A stretch of 64,000 nucleotides of DNA from CAIVAT01 sp049317265 (GCA_049317265.1 JBMOIP010000002.1:124001-188000); one strand, 5' to 3'; counted from the first letter of the stretch, positions 1 to 9,019 are shown. Program-made: numbers and translations. The notes: generated from the sequence alone by a model not told the origin.

Positions 1-2
1 AC

Positions 3-530
3 GACCTCCTTGCACTGTCACGCCTCAACCGTTCAGACCTGCATCACACCAGGATCAACATGGAGAACCTGGCCAAAGTTGTTTACGAAGAGCTTGCTAC
101 CACTGAGGACAAGCGCCGAATCAGTTTTATAGCCACAAAAGTCCAGCCATCCATGGGAGATAGTGTACTCGTGCGGCAGGTAATTGTAAACCTTATCGGC
201 AATGCCATTAAATTCTCTTCACAACGAGATAAAGCAGAAATCAGGCTGACATCAGAAATGCAGCTGGATATGGTTGTATATTGCATCAGTGATAATGGTG
301 CAGGTTTCGATATGAAGTACGCTGATAAATTATTCGGTGCATTTCAGCGCCTGCACAGCGTTAAAGAGTTCGACGGCACTGGTATAGGGCTGGCAATTGT
401 TCAGCGGATCATCCACCGCCACGGCGGAAAAGTATGGGCAACTGGTGAAGTTGATAAGGGGGCATCATTCTATTTTTCCCTACCTTTGAAAGTTGAAACT
501 CAGGAACGATCCGTTCCTGTCTCAGAATAA
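3..530 (+). CDS. Sensor histidine kinase, C-terminal part (cut by window start)
   Basis: The reading frame is open from the first base, so this is the tail of a larger protein. The first visible residues (DLLALSRLNRSDLHH) look like the end of a dimerisation helix of the phytochrome/PAS-type kinase class. The HATPase_c domain follows: N box around LIGNAIKFSS, G1 box SDNGAGFD and G2 box GTGIGLAIV. The phospho-accepting His and any input domains lie upstream of the window. It stops 13 bases before a CheY-like regulator, so the two probably form a pair. The ATP-binding half of a kinase is certain; the sensed signal cannot be seen. Confidence 0.9.
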   Translation, partial: DLLALSRLNRSDLHHTRINMENLAKVVYEELATTEDKRRISFIATKVQPSMGDSVLVRQVIVNLIGNAIKFSSQRDKAEIRLTSEMQLDMVVYCISDNGAGFDMKYADKLFGAFQRLHSVKEFDGTGIGLAIVQRIIHRHGGKVWATGEVDKGASFYFSLPLKVETQERSVPVSE

Positions 531-543
531 TAATTTAATTAAC

Positions 544-996
544 ATGAAACCATTTGATCCTGTCGAAATTCTGCTTGTTGAGGATAATCCCAGTGATGCC
601 GAACTGACCATAAGGGCATTAAAGAAAAGCAACCTTGCCAATCATATTTTCGTTGCCGAAAATGGAGAAGAGGCGCTGGATTTTATCTTCGGCCGGGGGA
701 AGTTCTCCGAAAGGGATAAATCAAAAACGCTTAAGGTTATCTTTCTCGACCTGAAACTTCCCAAAGTCAGCGGTCTGGAGGTTCTCAAAGAACTTAAATC
801 CAATGAGTCCACCAAAATGCTTCCGGTGGTTATCATCACCTCATCAAAGGAGGATCCTGATATCCAGGAGGCATACTCCCTTGGTGCGAACAGTTATGTT
901 GTGAAACCTGTGGATTTTGATTCATTTATCCATGCAATCAGTGCAACGGGGCTCTACTGGCTTCAAATCAATATACCACCAAAAGTAAATGGATAA
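544..996 (+). CDS. Single-domain CheY-like response regulator
   Basis: A receiver domain of 150 residues with no output domain. The acidic pocket is E13/D14 (LVEDNPSDAE), the phospho-acceptor D69 (FLDLKLP), the switch threonine T99 (VIITSS) and the lysine K121 (VVKPVD). The DNPxD motif and the insertion near residues 50-62 are typical of Rcp1-type regulators that partner phytochrome-like kinases. I chose the ATG at 544 because it starts the receiver fold cleanly; the frame is open further upstream but overlaps the kinase. It probably relays phosphate from the kinase just upstream, or within a phosphorelay. Confidence 0.9.
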   Translation: MKPFDPVEILLVEDNPSDAELTIRALKKSNLANHIFVAENGEEALDFIFGRGKFSERDKSKTLKVIFLDLKLPKVSGLEVLKELKSNESTKMLPVVIITSSKEDPDIQEAYSLGANSYVVKPVDFDSFIHAISATGLYWLQINIPPKVNG

Positions 997-1032
997 CACC
1001 CTGTCACCCTGTTACCCTGTTACCCTGTCACC
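997..1032. repeat. Tandem 8-bp repeat, YACCCTGT x4
   Basis: Directly after the regulator stop codon there are four consecutive copies of YACCCTGT (997-1004, 1005-1012, 1013-1020, 1021-1028) followed by CACC. The two first copies have C and the next two T at the first base. It fills half of the 69-bp gap before the flavodiiron gene. No role is evident; it could be slippage-prone DNA. Confidence 0.8.
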
Positions 1033-1065
1033 TCTTCCTGCACAAACTGCTAAAAATTATCTTTC

Positions 1066-2298
1066 ATGATTGACGATAAAGTGTTGAAAATAAGTAATGA
1101 CGTAAGTTGGATTGGCGTTCTTGATCGCGATATTGTCACTTTCGATGTGGTCATGGAGACCAAATACGGTACTTCCTACAACTCCTACTTTATCAATGCC
1201 ACAAAAAAAACTGTTGTAGAAACTGTAAAGGAAAAATTCTGGGATACCTACCTGGCTAAACTCAGTTCGCTGGTCAATCCAGAGGAGATTGAATATATTG
1301 TTTTGAACCACACTGAACCCGATCACTCCGGATGCCTTGCACGGTTACTCGAAATTGCCCCACATGCAAAAGTAGTCGGGAGCGGTAATGCGATCCGGTA
1401 CCTGAAGGATCTTTTGGGAACAGAATTTCCTCACCTGGTAGTAAAAGACGGGCAGACCCTTGATCTGGGAAATAAAACCCTGCAGTTTGTAGCGGCTGCC
1501 AACCTTCACTGGCCCGATTCGATCATGACCTACCTGCAGGAGGATAAATTACTCTTTACCTGTGATATTTTCGGAGAACATTACTGTAATGAAGGGATGT
1601 TCGATGATGTGGTTGGCGACTTCGATGATGCTTTCCGCTACTACTATGATGTGATAATGAAGCCATACAGCAAGTTCATGCTTCAGGCAATTGAACGGAT
1701 CAGGCCGCTGGATATTTCAGCCATTCTACCCGGTCATGGCGTTATTCTGCGCAGGAACTGGAAAAAATATGTTGATATTTCTGAACAATATGCGAGGGAG
1801 GCGCTAAACGGGCAGAAACCGAACCGGGTATTTCTTGGATATGTCTCAGCCTATCAGAATACCGGGATCATAGCAGGAATGATTGCTGAAGGTATCCGTG
1901 AGGTGGGGGATATAGATGTTGACCTTTGCGATATCGAAAAAATGGATGCCGGCGCCATCGAGCAAAAAATCATTGCAGCCTCAGCCATCGTGTTGGGTTG
2001 TCCCACCTTCAGTCAGAATATTCTGATGCCTGTATACCAGGTGTTTGCTTTGATAAACCCAATCCGCGACCGTAATAAACTGGCTGCAGCATTTGGCTCC
2101 TATGGATGGAGCGGTGAAGGGGCAAAAATCATGACATCTGCTATGAGTAACTTGAAACTCAGGGTGATGGATGAAGGTTTGATGATTAAATTTACACCGC
2201 ATTCCCAGGTTAAAGAGCGTTGTGTGGAATATGGCCGGAAATTCGGAAGACAGATGATGGAGGAGCAAAAATCCATGTCAGGTTCAAAATTACAATAA
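1066..2298 (+). CDS. Flavodiiron protein (A-type flavoprotein, FprA/ROO family)
   Basis: A soluble 410-residue enzyme that reduces O2 to water and/or NO to N2O, protecting anaerobes. The N-terminal metallo-beta-lactamase domain carries the full di-iron ligand set: H82-x-E84-x-D86-H87 (HTEPDH), H148 (NLHWPDS), D167 (CDIFGEH) and H224 (PGHG). The flavodoxin domain begins near residue 253; its FMN phosphate loop reads SAYQNTG, with Gln where YGNT is more usual. There is no C-terminal rubredoxin domain, so it is a class A protein needing a separate electron donor, not seen here. The ATG at 1066 fits the family N-terminus. Whether NO or O2 is preferred cannot be judged. Confidence 0.95.
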   Translation: MIDDKVLKISNDVSWIGVLDRDIVTFDVVMETKYGTSYNSYFINATKKTVVETVKEKFWDTYLAKLSSLVNPEEIEYIVLNHTEPDHSGCLARLLEIAPHAKVVGSGNAIRYLKDLLGTEFPHLVVKDGQTLDLGNKTLQFVAAANLHWPDSIMTYLQEDKLLFTCDIFGEHYCNEGMFDDVVGDFDDAFRYYYDVIMKPYSKFMLQAIERIRPLDISAILPGHGVILRRNWKKYVDISEQYAREALNGQKPNRVFLGYVSAYQNTGIIAGMIAEGIREVGDIDVDLCDIEKMDAGAIEQKIIAASAIVLGCPTFSQNILMPVYQVFALINPIRDRNKLAAAFGSYGWSGEGAKIMTSAMSNLKLRVMDEGLMIKFTPHSQVKERCVEYGRKFGRQMMEEQKSMSGSKLQ

Positions 2299-2341
2299 AT
2301 CGTTGTTTTTATAGTTTACCTATTTATTTACCCGATTCAAA

Positions 2342-3190
2342 GTGAACCATAGCAGAATCTCCTTCATTGCCGGATTGATCCTGATTACGGGAATTGTGTT
2401 CCTGCAATCCTGTATGCCTGAACGGAAAATTGCAACAACTTTTATCCAATCGCCCCATGCGATCCGCCTTATGGTTAATCCTCCTGTCTTTGTTTACAAA
2501 TACAACCATAAGGGCGAAAATATCGAAGGATTTGATTCAATGCCTGAGCAACAACAGGACTCTGCACTCTGGGTGGAGAGCAAATACATGCAGTACCTCA
2601 ATGACAGTACCCTTCTTGAAAATTACATGAACAACTTCATAACCGAACTGCGCCTCCTTGGGTTCAACGTCTATCTCAATACAGCCATCGACTCCTTTAT
2701 GACAGGTCATCCCCAAAGTTATGTGGTTGATGTTTCACAGATACAACTCGATGAATACTATTACCCGCTGGAGGATGAAGATGCTTTTTTGGATACGGTT
2801 TATCTGAAAAAATTTAATCTGAATGCCATTGACTGGAGTTGCTGGTTTAACCTCGGAAAGGCCGGTGCGGGCAGTGGCAGGAAAACAACGCTCTATGCTA
2901 CCAATACGGCCTATGATACTTTTGACGGACAGTTTTTCAACGACCCTTTCACAGGAACCGTTCGCTACAGGTATAAGATCGATTCACTTCAAATAAAGGA
3001 TGTTTATGACATGGCAACTTACCTTGGTAAGAAACATGCGGGATTTCTTTTTGATTACTTCATGAACCAGTACATTGCCAGGCATATGCCCGATGGCATG
3101 AGGCCTGAAGAGAATTACCACTATAACAGAAACCGCAAGGCATTGACACCAGCCATCGAAGAACGGTTCGAAGTATTGGGAACCAAATAA
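2342..3190 (+). CDS. Putative lipoprotein of unknown function
   Basis: 282 residues. The N-terminus has a hydrophobic stretch ending in a lipobox (FLQS-C, Cys near residue 24), so the mature protein should be lipid-anchored. The start is GTG: an in-frame stop lies about 30 bases upstream and no ATG precedes the signal peptide. The rest is rich in Tyr, Asp and Asn with no motif I recognise. It stands alone between the flavodiiron gene (44-bp gap) and the convergent kdpE. Probably a Bacteroidota-specific envelope protein. Confidence 0.75.
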   Translation: MNHSRISFIAGLILITGIVFLQSCMPERKIATTFIQSPHAIRLMVNPPVFVYKYNHKGENIEGFDSMPEQQQDSALWVESKYMQYLNDSTLLENYMNNFITELRLLGFNVYLNTAIDSFMTGHPQSYVVDVSQIQLDEYYYPLEDEDAFLDTVYLKKFNLNAIDWSCWFNLGKAGAGSGRKTTLYATNTAYDTFDGQFFNDPFTGTVRYRYKIDSLQIKDVYDMATYLGKKHAGFLFDYFMNQYIARHMPDGMRPEENYHYNRNRKALTPAIEERFEVLGTK

Positions 3191-3210
3191 TTCTAATAAT
3201 GGGGATTTAT

Positions 3211-3227
3211 CCTGTTTTTTTTACAGG
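3211..3227. terminator. Weak hairpin between convergent genes
   Basis: CCTGT (3211-3215) and ACAGG (3223-3227) form a 5-bp stem with a T-rich loop, in the 65-bp gap between the lipoprotein (plus) and kdpE (minus). The position suits a shared terminator, but the stem is short and has no clean U-tract. Confidence 0.3.
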
Positions 3228-3255
3228 TTTACCTTTCTTATCTTGCCTTTCATGG

Positions 3256-3966
3256 TTAAACTGTGCCGGAAACTCCTACCCTGAGCCTGTAACCAATAGC
3301 TGGTTCTGTTAACAGAAGGACCGGAATAGACGGATTTTGCTCTATTTTTTTCCGAAGTTGGGCAATATGAACCCGGAGCACCTGGGAATTATCTGAATAT
3401 GGATTTCCCCATATCTCTTTGCAAATGTGCGAATGCGTCAGCACCTTGCCGCAATTACGCATAAACAGTGCAAGCAGATTATATTCTGTAGCGGTAAGTT
3501 TGATCTCTTCACCATTGATTTTTACAATTCTTGAAATCAAATCGATCCAAAGCGGGCCGTTTGTTAGTATCGGCGTATCACCGGATTTCATCGAATGCCT
3601 AATGGCTACACGGATACGGGCCAGCAGTTCCCCCGTGTTGAATGGTTTGGTAATATAATCGTCAGCGCCATGATCCAACGCGCCAATTTTAACAAGTTCA
3701 TCATCCTGAACGGTAAGTATGATTACCGGAACTGCAGACCATTCGCGCAGCTTCTTCAGGGTAGAGAGCCCATCCTGATCGGGAAGCCCAAGGTCAAGTA
3801 AAATGACATCAGGCTGGTTCATGGAGGCAGCAAGCAGCCCTGACTGGCTGCTTTCCGCTTCAATCACCCTGAACTGGTTCGCTTCGAGCGTGATTTTTAA
3901 AAGCCTCCGGATTTGTGGTTCGTCATCGATGATCAGAACTTTTTGTTTAGACCGGCTGGTATCCAT
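3256..3966 (-). CDS. kdpE: KdpE-like response regulator (OmpR family)
   Basis: 236 residues. Receiver domain: acidic pair D14/D15, phospho-acceptor D58 (VILLDLGLP), T85 and K107 (ITKPF). A winged-helix DNA-binding domain follows from about residue 130 (LTATEYNLLALF, then the VLRVHIAQLRKK recognition region). It follows the KdpD-like kinase by 11 bases on the same strand. In other bacteria KdpE activates kdpFABC; no Kdp pump gene lies here, and the nearest likely target is the KimA-like importer at the head of the same run of genes. Confidence 0.9.
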   Translation of the reverse strand: MDTSRSKQKVLIIDDEPQIRRLLKITLEANQFRVIEAESSQSGLLAASMNQPDVILLDLGLPDQDGLSTLKKLREWSAVPVIILTVQDDELVKIGALDHGADDYITKPFNTGELLARIRVAIRHSMKSGDTPILTNGPLWIDLISRIVKINGEEIKLTATEYNLLALFMRNCGKVLTHSHICKEIWGNPYSDNSQVLRVHIAQLRKKIEQNPSIPVLLLTEPAIGYRLRVGVSGTV

Positions 3967-3977
3967 GGAAGTTGAAG

Positions 3978-5507
3978 TTAAATTAATTGATTTTCCGATT
4001 GCCGCACCTGTTCTATAGTAGCATATTCATCGGCAGCAGGAAATTCGAGTGAAATTGTAAACCCTCCCCCTGGTTGATTACAGGCGGAAATGGTTCCATG
4101 GTGCGCCTCGGTAATTGCCTTGGTGATCGTTAATCCCAGTCCTGTACCACCACTCCTCGAGCCAGGTACACGGTAAAACTTGTCAAACAACTTGACCAGC
4201 GCCGCATTAGGAACGCCTGGCCCCTGGTCGGTAATGGCTATTGTCACTTTCCCGATAGAGTTTGATAAAATATTGATAATAAGAGGGGTACCTGGAGGCG
4301 TATAGACAATGGAATTGTGAATAACATTGACAATTGCCTGAACCAGGAGGCTGATGTCACCGCTTACCGGCAGGACTTCTCCGGTTATCACTACTTGTGG
4401 CGGATGATCTGCCAGCTCAGCTTGAAGAACATTTAATGCCATTCCAATGAGATCTTCAGGGTCGCACTGACGAATATTTAATTTCATCCGGCCTGCTTCG
4501 ATCCGCGACATGTTCAGTATATTCTCCACCAGGAAATTCAATCTCTTCGCTGCAGATTCAAGCTCGCCGGTGATCTGTTTGCGAGCTTCCGTCAATGAAG
4601 AAGTGACAGGATCCTGCAGGTTTGACACGGCAGAAGATATAATTGCAATCGGTGTGCGCATTTCATGGGAAACGCTGTTCAATATTGTGTCAAAAAGCTT
4701 GTCTGATTCCTGGGTAATCTCCTGTTTTTTTGCGATATCCACACTGATTTCCCTTTCAAGTGCAGAGGTTACCTGCGAGATGAAACTGTGGATCAGGAAC
4801 GAGGCTTCTTCATTCGGTTCGAGATCTTGTTGATACCTGATCCCCACGATGCCAAAAACTAACCGGGGGTCCTGCAGACAATAAAAACCCGGGATGGGTG
4901 CCATGGGGTTGGAAAATAGTTGGTTGGCAAGGGTAAATGTATCATCACCATATAAATATTTATTCCCGAATGCTCGTCTTCCCAGCGTAGTGCCACCAAT
5001 TTCTTTAAGAAAAATTACAATATCTGCATTGAAATGTTCCTGGAAACTCTCCCGGCTGCGGTGAACCACATCCTTGATGGTAGTTGCATTGTTGAGAGAT
5101 TCCAGAAACGAATTAAGTGACTGAAGCCGTTCGCGGCTTATCAGCAGGTCGAGCCGGCTCTTCCTGATCCTTGTTATCAAGGTAGCCCCCACCATGGCAA
5201 CCATGAGGTTTGCGAGGAGGGAAATAACATCGTGGGGCCTGTGAATATGAAATGTGAATATTGGAGGAATAAAGAAAAAATTCCAGACTGCTGAGGATAG
5301 CAAGGATGCAAAAAAAATTGCTCCTCGTCCCAGCACTAACGATAGGAGGGAGATCACCACCAGGAAAATTAACCCTACTGCCTGGTAACCGATGAGGGGA
5401 GTTGCCGGGAAACATGCTGCCACAACCAGGAGAACCACAAAAAGCGCCAAAAGGTAGTCCTTAGGGCTTGAGCGCATTGTGTGGCTACTCTTTGTTGGTG
5501 TCTTCAT
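3978..5507 (-). CDS. kdpD: KdpD-like sensor kinase lacking the N-terminal KdpD/Usp half
   Basis: 509 residues, against roughly 900 for full KdpD. It has a block of hydrophobic helices (about 17-115, the DUF4118-type membrane region with VWNFFFIPP), a GAF-like region (about 130-255), a HisKA H box with phospho-acceptor H281 (SVSHEMRTPIA), and HATPase_c with the G2 motif GGTGLGLTI. The KdpD ATP-binding domain and Usp domain that normally precede the membrane block are absent. The ATG at 5507 overlaps the preceding small gene by 23 bp; the ATG at 5477 (MRSSPKDYLL) would remove the overlap and is equally plausible. Confidence 0.88.
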   Translation of the reverse strand: MKTPTKSSHTMRSSPKDYLLALFVVLLVVAACFPATPLIGYQAVGLIFLVVISLLSLVLGRGAIFFASLLSSAVWNFFFIPPIFTFHIHRPHDVISLLANLMVAMVGATLITRIRKSRLDLLISRERLQSLNSFLESLNNATTIKDVVHRSRESFQEHFNADIVIFLKEIGGTTLGRRAFGNKYLYGDDTFTLANQLFSNPMAPIPGFYCLQDPRLVFGIVGIRYQQDLEPNEEASFLIHSFISQVTSALEREISVDIAKKQEITQESDKLFDTILNSVSHEMRTPIAIISSAVSNLQDPVTSSLTEARKQITGELESAAKRLNFLVENILNMSRIEAGRMKLNIRQCDPEDLIGMALNVLQAELADHPPQVVITGEVLPVSGDISLLVQAIVNVIHNSIVYTPPGTPLIINILSNSIGKVTIAITDQGPGVPNAALVKLFDKFYRVPGSRSGGTGLGLTITKAITEAHHGTISACNQPGGGFTISLEFPAADEYATIEQVRQSENQLI

Positions 5508-5751
5508 TAATGATTTCCATCAGGGCCTCAAGAAAATTTATCAGCAGGAGAAAACCCCAGGCAGATAAGGCAATTTGCTTGTATTCGACGATAAAGGTAC
5601 ACAGAATCTGGTCACGGAAAAAAAGGAAAGTAAATATAACAGCCAGTAAGTATATCGTTAACTGGGACGGGATGATGGGTTTGAACAGGGGATTGAATCT
5701 TAGAATTGTGCGAAGTAAAATCCTGGTTACTTTATTCTGCAACGTCCTCAT
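5485..5751 (-). CDS. Small membrane protein between kimA-like and kdpD-like genes
   Basis: 88 residues with two hydrophobic segments (about 31-47 and 59-78) and a basic N-terminus. I recognise no family. Its size, membrane character and position, 64 bp after the K+ importer and overlapping or abutting the KdpD-like gene, support it as a real member of this operon. It might modulate the importer or the kinase, much as KdpF does for the Kdp pump, but that is inference from position only; it does not resemble KdpF, which is far shorter. Confidence 0.6.
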   Translation of the reverse strand: MRTLQNKVTRILLRTILRFNPLFKPIIPSQLTIYLLAVIFTFLFFRDQILCTFIVEYKQIALSAWGFLLLINFLEALMEIINEDTNKE

Positions 5752-5815
5752 GATCCTGTATTTTATCTGCCTTCCTAACGATACTGAATAATTATCAGAA
5801 CTTGCTGATGGTAAT

Positions 5816-7831
5816 CTAACGTGTCATCTCCACGTGAAGATGACTCCTGATCGGGATCATAACCATTATAATACCTTTATGCGACAACCGGTTCTGGATG
5901 GCAAACTGGGTCTGATTATGAAGCAACCGCTGTAATGCAGTGGCTTTGGGGAGCAGGAACTGGCCTACAAAAAATACGCTGTCGGGGAATCGCAGCTGAA
6001 TCGCTTTAGCCTCTTCCTTAATCTCATCTGCCACATCTGTTCCAATGGAATATTTGATTTCAGCGTGCTGTCCGAAGTGTCGGGCCAGTTTTTGATATTG
6101 TTCGAGTTCTCCTTTCAGCTTCTCTTCAAGGTCATGGAGTTCGGTACTCCCGCGGAAATTTCCCGCATCAACAATGCCAACACCCAGGAATACAACATTT
6201 TTATATTCACTGAAATCCTTGTTGACTTTTAAATAGGTACAAATACCCAGTCCGTTAAATCCGCTTACACAGATGACCGCAGTTTTTTGGTCAGTTGAAA
6301 AAACATCTGAGAGGACTGAAAAGTCAGGAGTGTTACTGTAAATTTCATCGATACGGTGAAACATTTTCGTATTAAGTCGTCTGACCAGCTTGTCTGCATA
6401 ATTGTAATGACGCCGGATCAGCGAAACTGCCAGAATAAGCGTTGAGGTAATCACAAGGGTTACCCAGCCTCCTTCCATAAATTTGGTGGTAACCACCGAG
6501 GCAAGGATGAAAACCGTGATGATCAGACCAATACCATTTACCAGGAACCGATGCCACCAATGCGTGTCACTCTTGCGTACCTGCCACCAGTGCCGGACCA
6601 TTCCCGACTGTGAAAGTGCGAAGGTGATAAATACGTTGATACTGTATAGCACGATCAGGATTGCCACAGCGCCTCCGGTAATCCAGAGGATCAGTAATGC
6701 GAGAATACCCATAAACAGGATTCCGTTTTGCGTGACAAGCCGATCGCTTAACACTGTAAATTTCCGGGGAAACCAGGAGTCCTGGGCCATGGAACCTATG
6801 ACCCTCGGGCCATCCAGAAAACCTGTCTGCGCAGCAATGAACAACAAGACCGACTCTGAAAGAAGGGTGATGAAAACGAAAGTTAAACCTAAACTTCCGC
6901 CCCATTTGGCTGTAAGAGCTTCCAATAACACTGCATTCATTGTTTTTCCAGGAACAGGGGAGAGTTTGAACACAGAATAGGCGAGTAATAGTCCGAAAAC
7001 AGTTACTGCAAGTGAAATCCCCATGTATCGCATTGTGAGCAAACCTGTCTTGACTTTCGGGTCCTTTAAAATTGGTATTGAATTGCTTACGGCTTCTAGA
7101 CCTGTATAGGTTCCGGCACCCATGCTGTAGGCTCGTAAAACAAGGGCAAGAACTCCCATGGTGCCAAGCGATTGTTTGGCCATCTTGTAGTTGACGAGCG
7201 CATCGTGGTATACCGTTGGAACTTCATGGGCATGACCAATGATGACAAACAAGATTGCGGCTGCATGGGTTACAATAAACAGGATGAAAACAGGCATGAG
7301 GGAAAAAACAGATTCCTTTACTCCGCGAAGGTTAAGCAGGATCAGCAGGAGAATACCTGTTGTTGCCACCAGGATCTTGTATGGTTGATACTCATGGGGC
7401 AGAAGACTGAATATGGCATCTGTGCCGCTGGCAATTGAAACTGCAATGGTAAGAACATAATCCACCAGCAGGGAGCATCCTGAAATCATTCCAAGTTTGG
7501 GCGATAATAGTTTGGTGGCAACCCTGTAGCCTCCGCCACCGGATGGGAACAATCGAATTATCTGAGAATAGCTTGTACTGATGATCATGATGGTGAGGAC
7601 GATTCCAATGGCTACAAAAATCGCCAGGCTATGATAGTTGCCAAGGGTTCTGTATGCTTCATCAGGGCCATAGCACGAACTGGAGAGGCCGTCGGAACCC
7701 AACCCGATCCAGGCAAAAAATGCTACGAGGGTAAGCCTGTGGAAAATTTGCTCATCATGAAGGTTTCTTCCCTTACCGATAAAGAACTGCCGAAGCCTTT
7801 GGAAGATAGAGGGAGATGGTTGTCTGTTCAT
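5816..7831 (-). CDS. KimA-like potassium importer (APC superfamily)
   Basis: 671 residues. The membrane domain of about twelve helices starts with the KimA-type motif GSDGLSSSCYG (near residue 45) and includes FPSGGGGYRVA and a LLVDYVLTIAVSIASGTDA helix, both close to Bacillus KimA (YdaO). A soluble C-terminal domain of about 170 residues follows, with alternating beta strands and helices of the Usp type; in KimA this part binds c-di-AMP. It is first in a minus-strand run with a small membrane protein, KdpD-like and KdpE genes, which supports potassium as substrate. No c-di-AMP riboswitch is evident in the 100 bases upstream. A generic amino-acid permease is the alternative but less likely. 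Confidence 0.85.
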   Translation of the reverse strand: MNRQPSPSIFQRLRQFFIGKGRNLHDEQIFHRLTLVAFFAWIGLGSDGLSSSCYGPDEAYRTLGNYHSLAIFVAIGIVLTIMIISTSYSQIIRLFPSGGGGYRVATKLLSPKLGMISGCSLLVDYVLTIAVSIASGTDAIFSLLPHEYQPYKILVATTGILLLILLNLRGVKESVFSLMPVFILFIVTHAAAILFVIIGHAHEVPTVYHDALVNYKMAKQSLGTMGVLALVLRAYSMGAGTYTGLEAVSNSIPILKDPKVKTGLLTMRYMGISLAVTVFGLLLAYSVFKLSPVPGKTMNAVLLEALTAKWGGSLGLTFVFITLLSESVLLFIAAQTGFLDGPRVIGSMAQDSWFPRKFTVLSDRLVTQNGILFMGILALLILWITGGAVAILIVLYSINVFITFALSQSGMVRHWWQVRKSDTHWWHRFLVNGIGLIITVFILASVVTTKFMEGGWVTLVITSTLILAVSLIRRHYNYADKLVRRLNTKMFHRIDEIYSNTPDFSVLSDVFSTDQKTAVICVSGFNGLGICTYLKVNKDFSEYKNVVFLGVGIVDAGNFRGSTELHDLEEKLKGELEQYQKLARHFGQHAEIKYSIGTDVADEIKEEAKAIQLRFPDSVFFVGQFLLPKATALQRLLHNQTQFAIQNRLSHKGIIMVMIPIRSHLHVEMTR

Positions 7832-7931
7832 ACTGTTACCAGGTCGGTCTTTAAAACCGGCAAAATAACAGCAGTCGCTGTTAATTCTTTATCAAGATTT
7901 GTCGTTAAGTATAAAGAAAGTATAAAGGAAC

Positions 7932-8981
7932 CTACAATGCCCTGGCATATGGCGTAGCCGATTGGCTGGCAAAATCCCCTTTCAGAAATTTAAAATAACC
8001 GGCGATGGCGATCATGGCCGCATTGTCGGTCGAATACTGGATGGGTGGGATGAAGATGTTCCAACCATGCTCATCTCGCGCTTTCACGAGCGCTCTGCGC
8101 AAACCTGAATTTGCCGAGACGCCCCCTGCAATGGCAACATCCGGAATTTTTCCGGCTGGGGCATCAGGAGGGTAAAACCCACGGCCCGGATCGAGTGCAA
8201 GGGCCAGTTTCGCCATGAGCATCTCAACAATGGTAGCCTGTATGGAGGCACAAAGGTCATTTTTGTTGGTTTCGATGAACGCAGGGTCTTTTCTTAATTC
8301 ATCCCGTAAAAAATAGAGAATGGATGTTTTTAATCCGCTGAAACTGAAGTTAAGTCCCGGGATGTTCGGCTTTGAGAACGAGAATCGTTTCGGATCGCCA
8401 AGTATGGCAAGTTTGTCAATCACAGGTCCGCCAGGGTAAGGCAATCCAAGGATCTTGGCCGACTTGTCAAATGCTTCCCCTGCCGCATCGTCAATGGTCT
8501 GTCCGATTATCTCCATTTCCGAAGGGCTCCGGAGCCAGACGAATTGTGTATGCCCTCCCGAAACAGTAAGGCATATGAAGGGAAACGAGGGTACTGCGTT
8601 TGAGAGATCTGCATTCCTGATAAAGTGACTTAAAATATGTGCCTGCAAATGATCCACTTCTATAATAGGAATGCTCAGTCCAAGCGACATGGCCTTGGCA
8701 AACGATGTCCCAACTAAAAGTGAGCCCAGGAGTCCCGGCCCCCTTGTGAATGCAATGGCGGAAAGTTGATTTTTACCTATATTTGCCTGTTGTATTGCTG
8801 TTTCGATCACCGGGATGATGTTTTGCTGATGCGCACGTGATGCCAGCTCAGGGACAACACCTCCGAAATTGCGGTGAACATCCTGGCTGGCAGTGACATT
8901 CGATAGAACCACGTCGTTGCAAATTACAGCGGCAGAGGTGTCATCACACGAAGATTCAATACCAAGAATATAATGCTGCAT
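7932..8981 (-). CDS. tsaD: tRNA N6-threonylcarbamoyladenosine transferase TsaD
   Basis: 349 residues, full length. TsaD transfers the threonylcarbamoyl group to A37 of ANN-decoding tRNAs, with TsaB and TsaE. The N-terminus (ILGIESSCDDT) is the ASKHA phosphate loop; metal ligands H111 and H115 lie in DHLQAH, followed by SGGHTQ and, near the C-terminus, STDNAA with the third ligand. It is divergent from tamB, a frequent neighbour in Bacteroidota, and the 38-bp gap holds its own promoter element. Confidence 0.97.
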   Translation of the reverse strand: MQHYILGIESSCDDTSAAVICNDVVLSNVTASQDVHRNFGGVVPELASRAHQQNIIPVIETAIQQANIGKNQLSAIAFTRGPGLLGSLLVGTSFAKAMSLGLSIPIIEVDHLQAHILSHFIRNADLSNAVPSFPFICLTVSGGHTQFVWLRSPSEMEIIGQTIDDAAGEAFDKSAKILGLPYPGGPVIDKLAILGDPKRFSFSKPNIPGLNFSFSGLKTSILYFLRDELRKDPAFIETNKNDLCASIQATIVEMLMAKLALALDPGRGFYPPDAPAGKIPDVAIAGGVSANSGLRRALVKARDEHGWNIFIPPIQYSTDNAAMIAIAGYFKFLKGDFASQSATPYARAL

Positions 8982-9011
8982 ACTTAACCTTAATTACCAT
9001 AAAAACAGGTG

Positions 9012-9019
9012 CAAAAATA
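9012..9019 (-). promoter_or_regulatory. Promoter -7 element TATTTTTG for tsaD
   Basis: On the minus strand the sequence reads TATTTTTGCA, matching the Bacteroidota -7 consensus TAnnTTTG. It lies 31 bases before the tsaD ATG and directly abuts the GTG start proposed for tamB on the other strand. Confidence 0.6.

Noticed and set aside
3256..7831. kdpFABC genes beside kdpDE
   Set aside because: No P-type ATPase motif (DKTGT) or KdpA/KdpC-like protein in any frame nearby.
7832..7931. Possible c-di-AMP (ydaO-type) riboswitch before the KimA-like gene
   Set aside because: The gap is only 100 bases, too short for the known riboswitch, and I see none of its conserved pieces.
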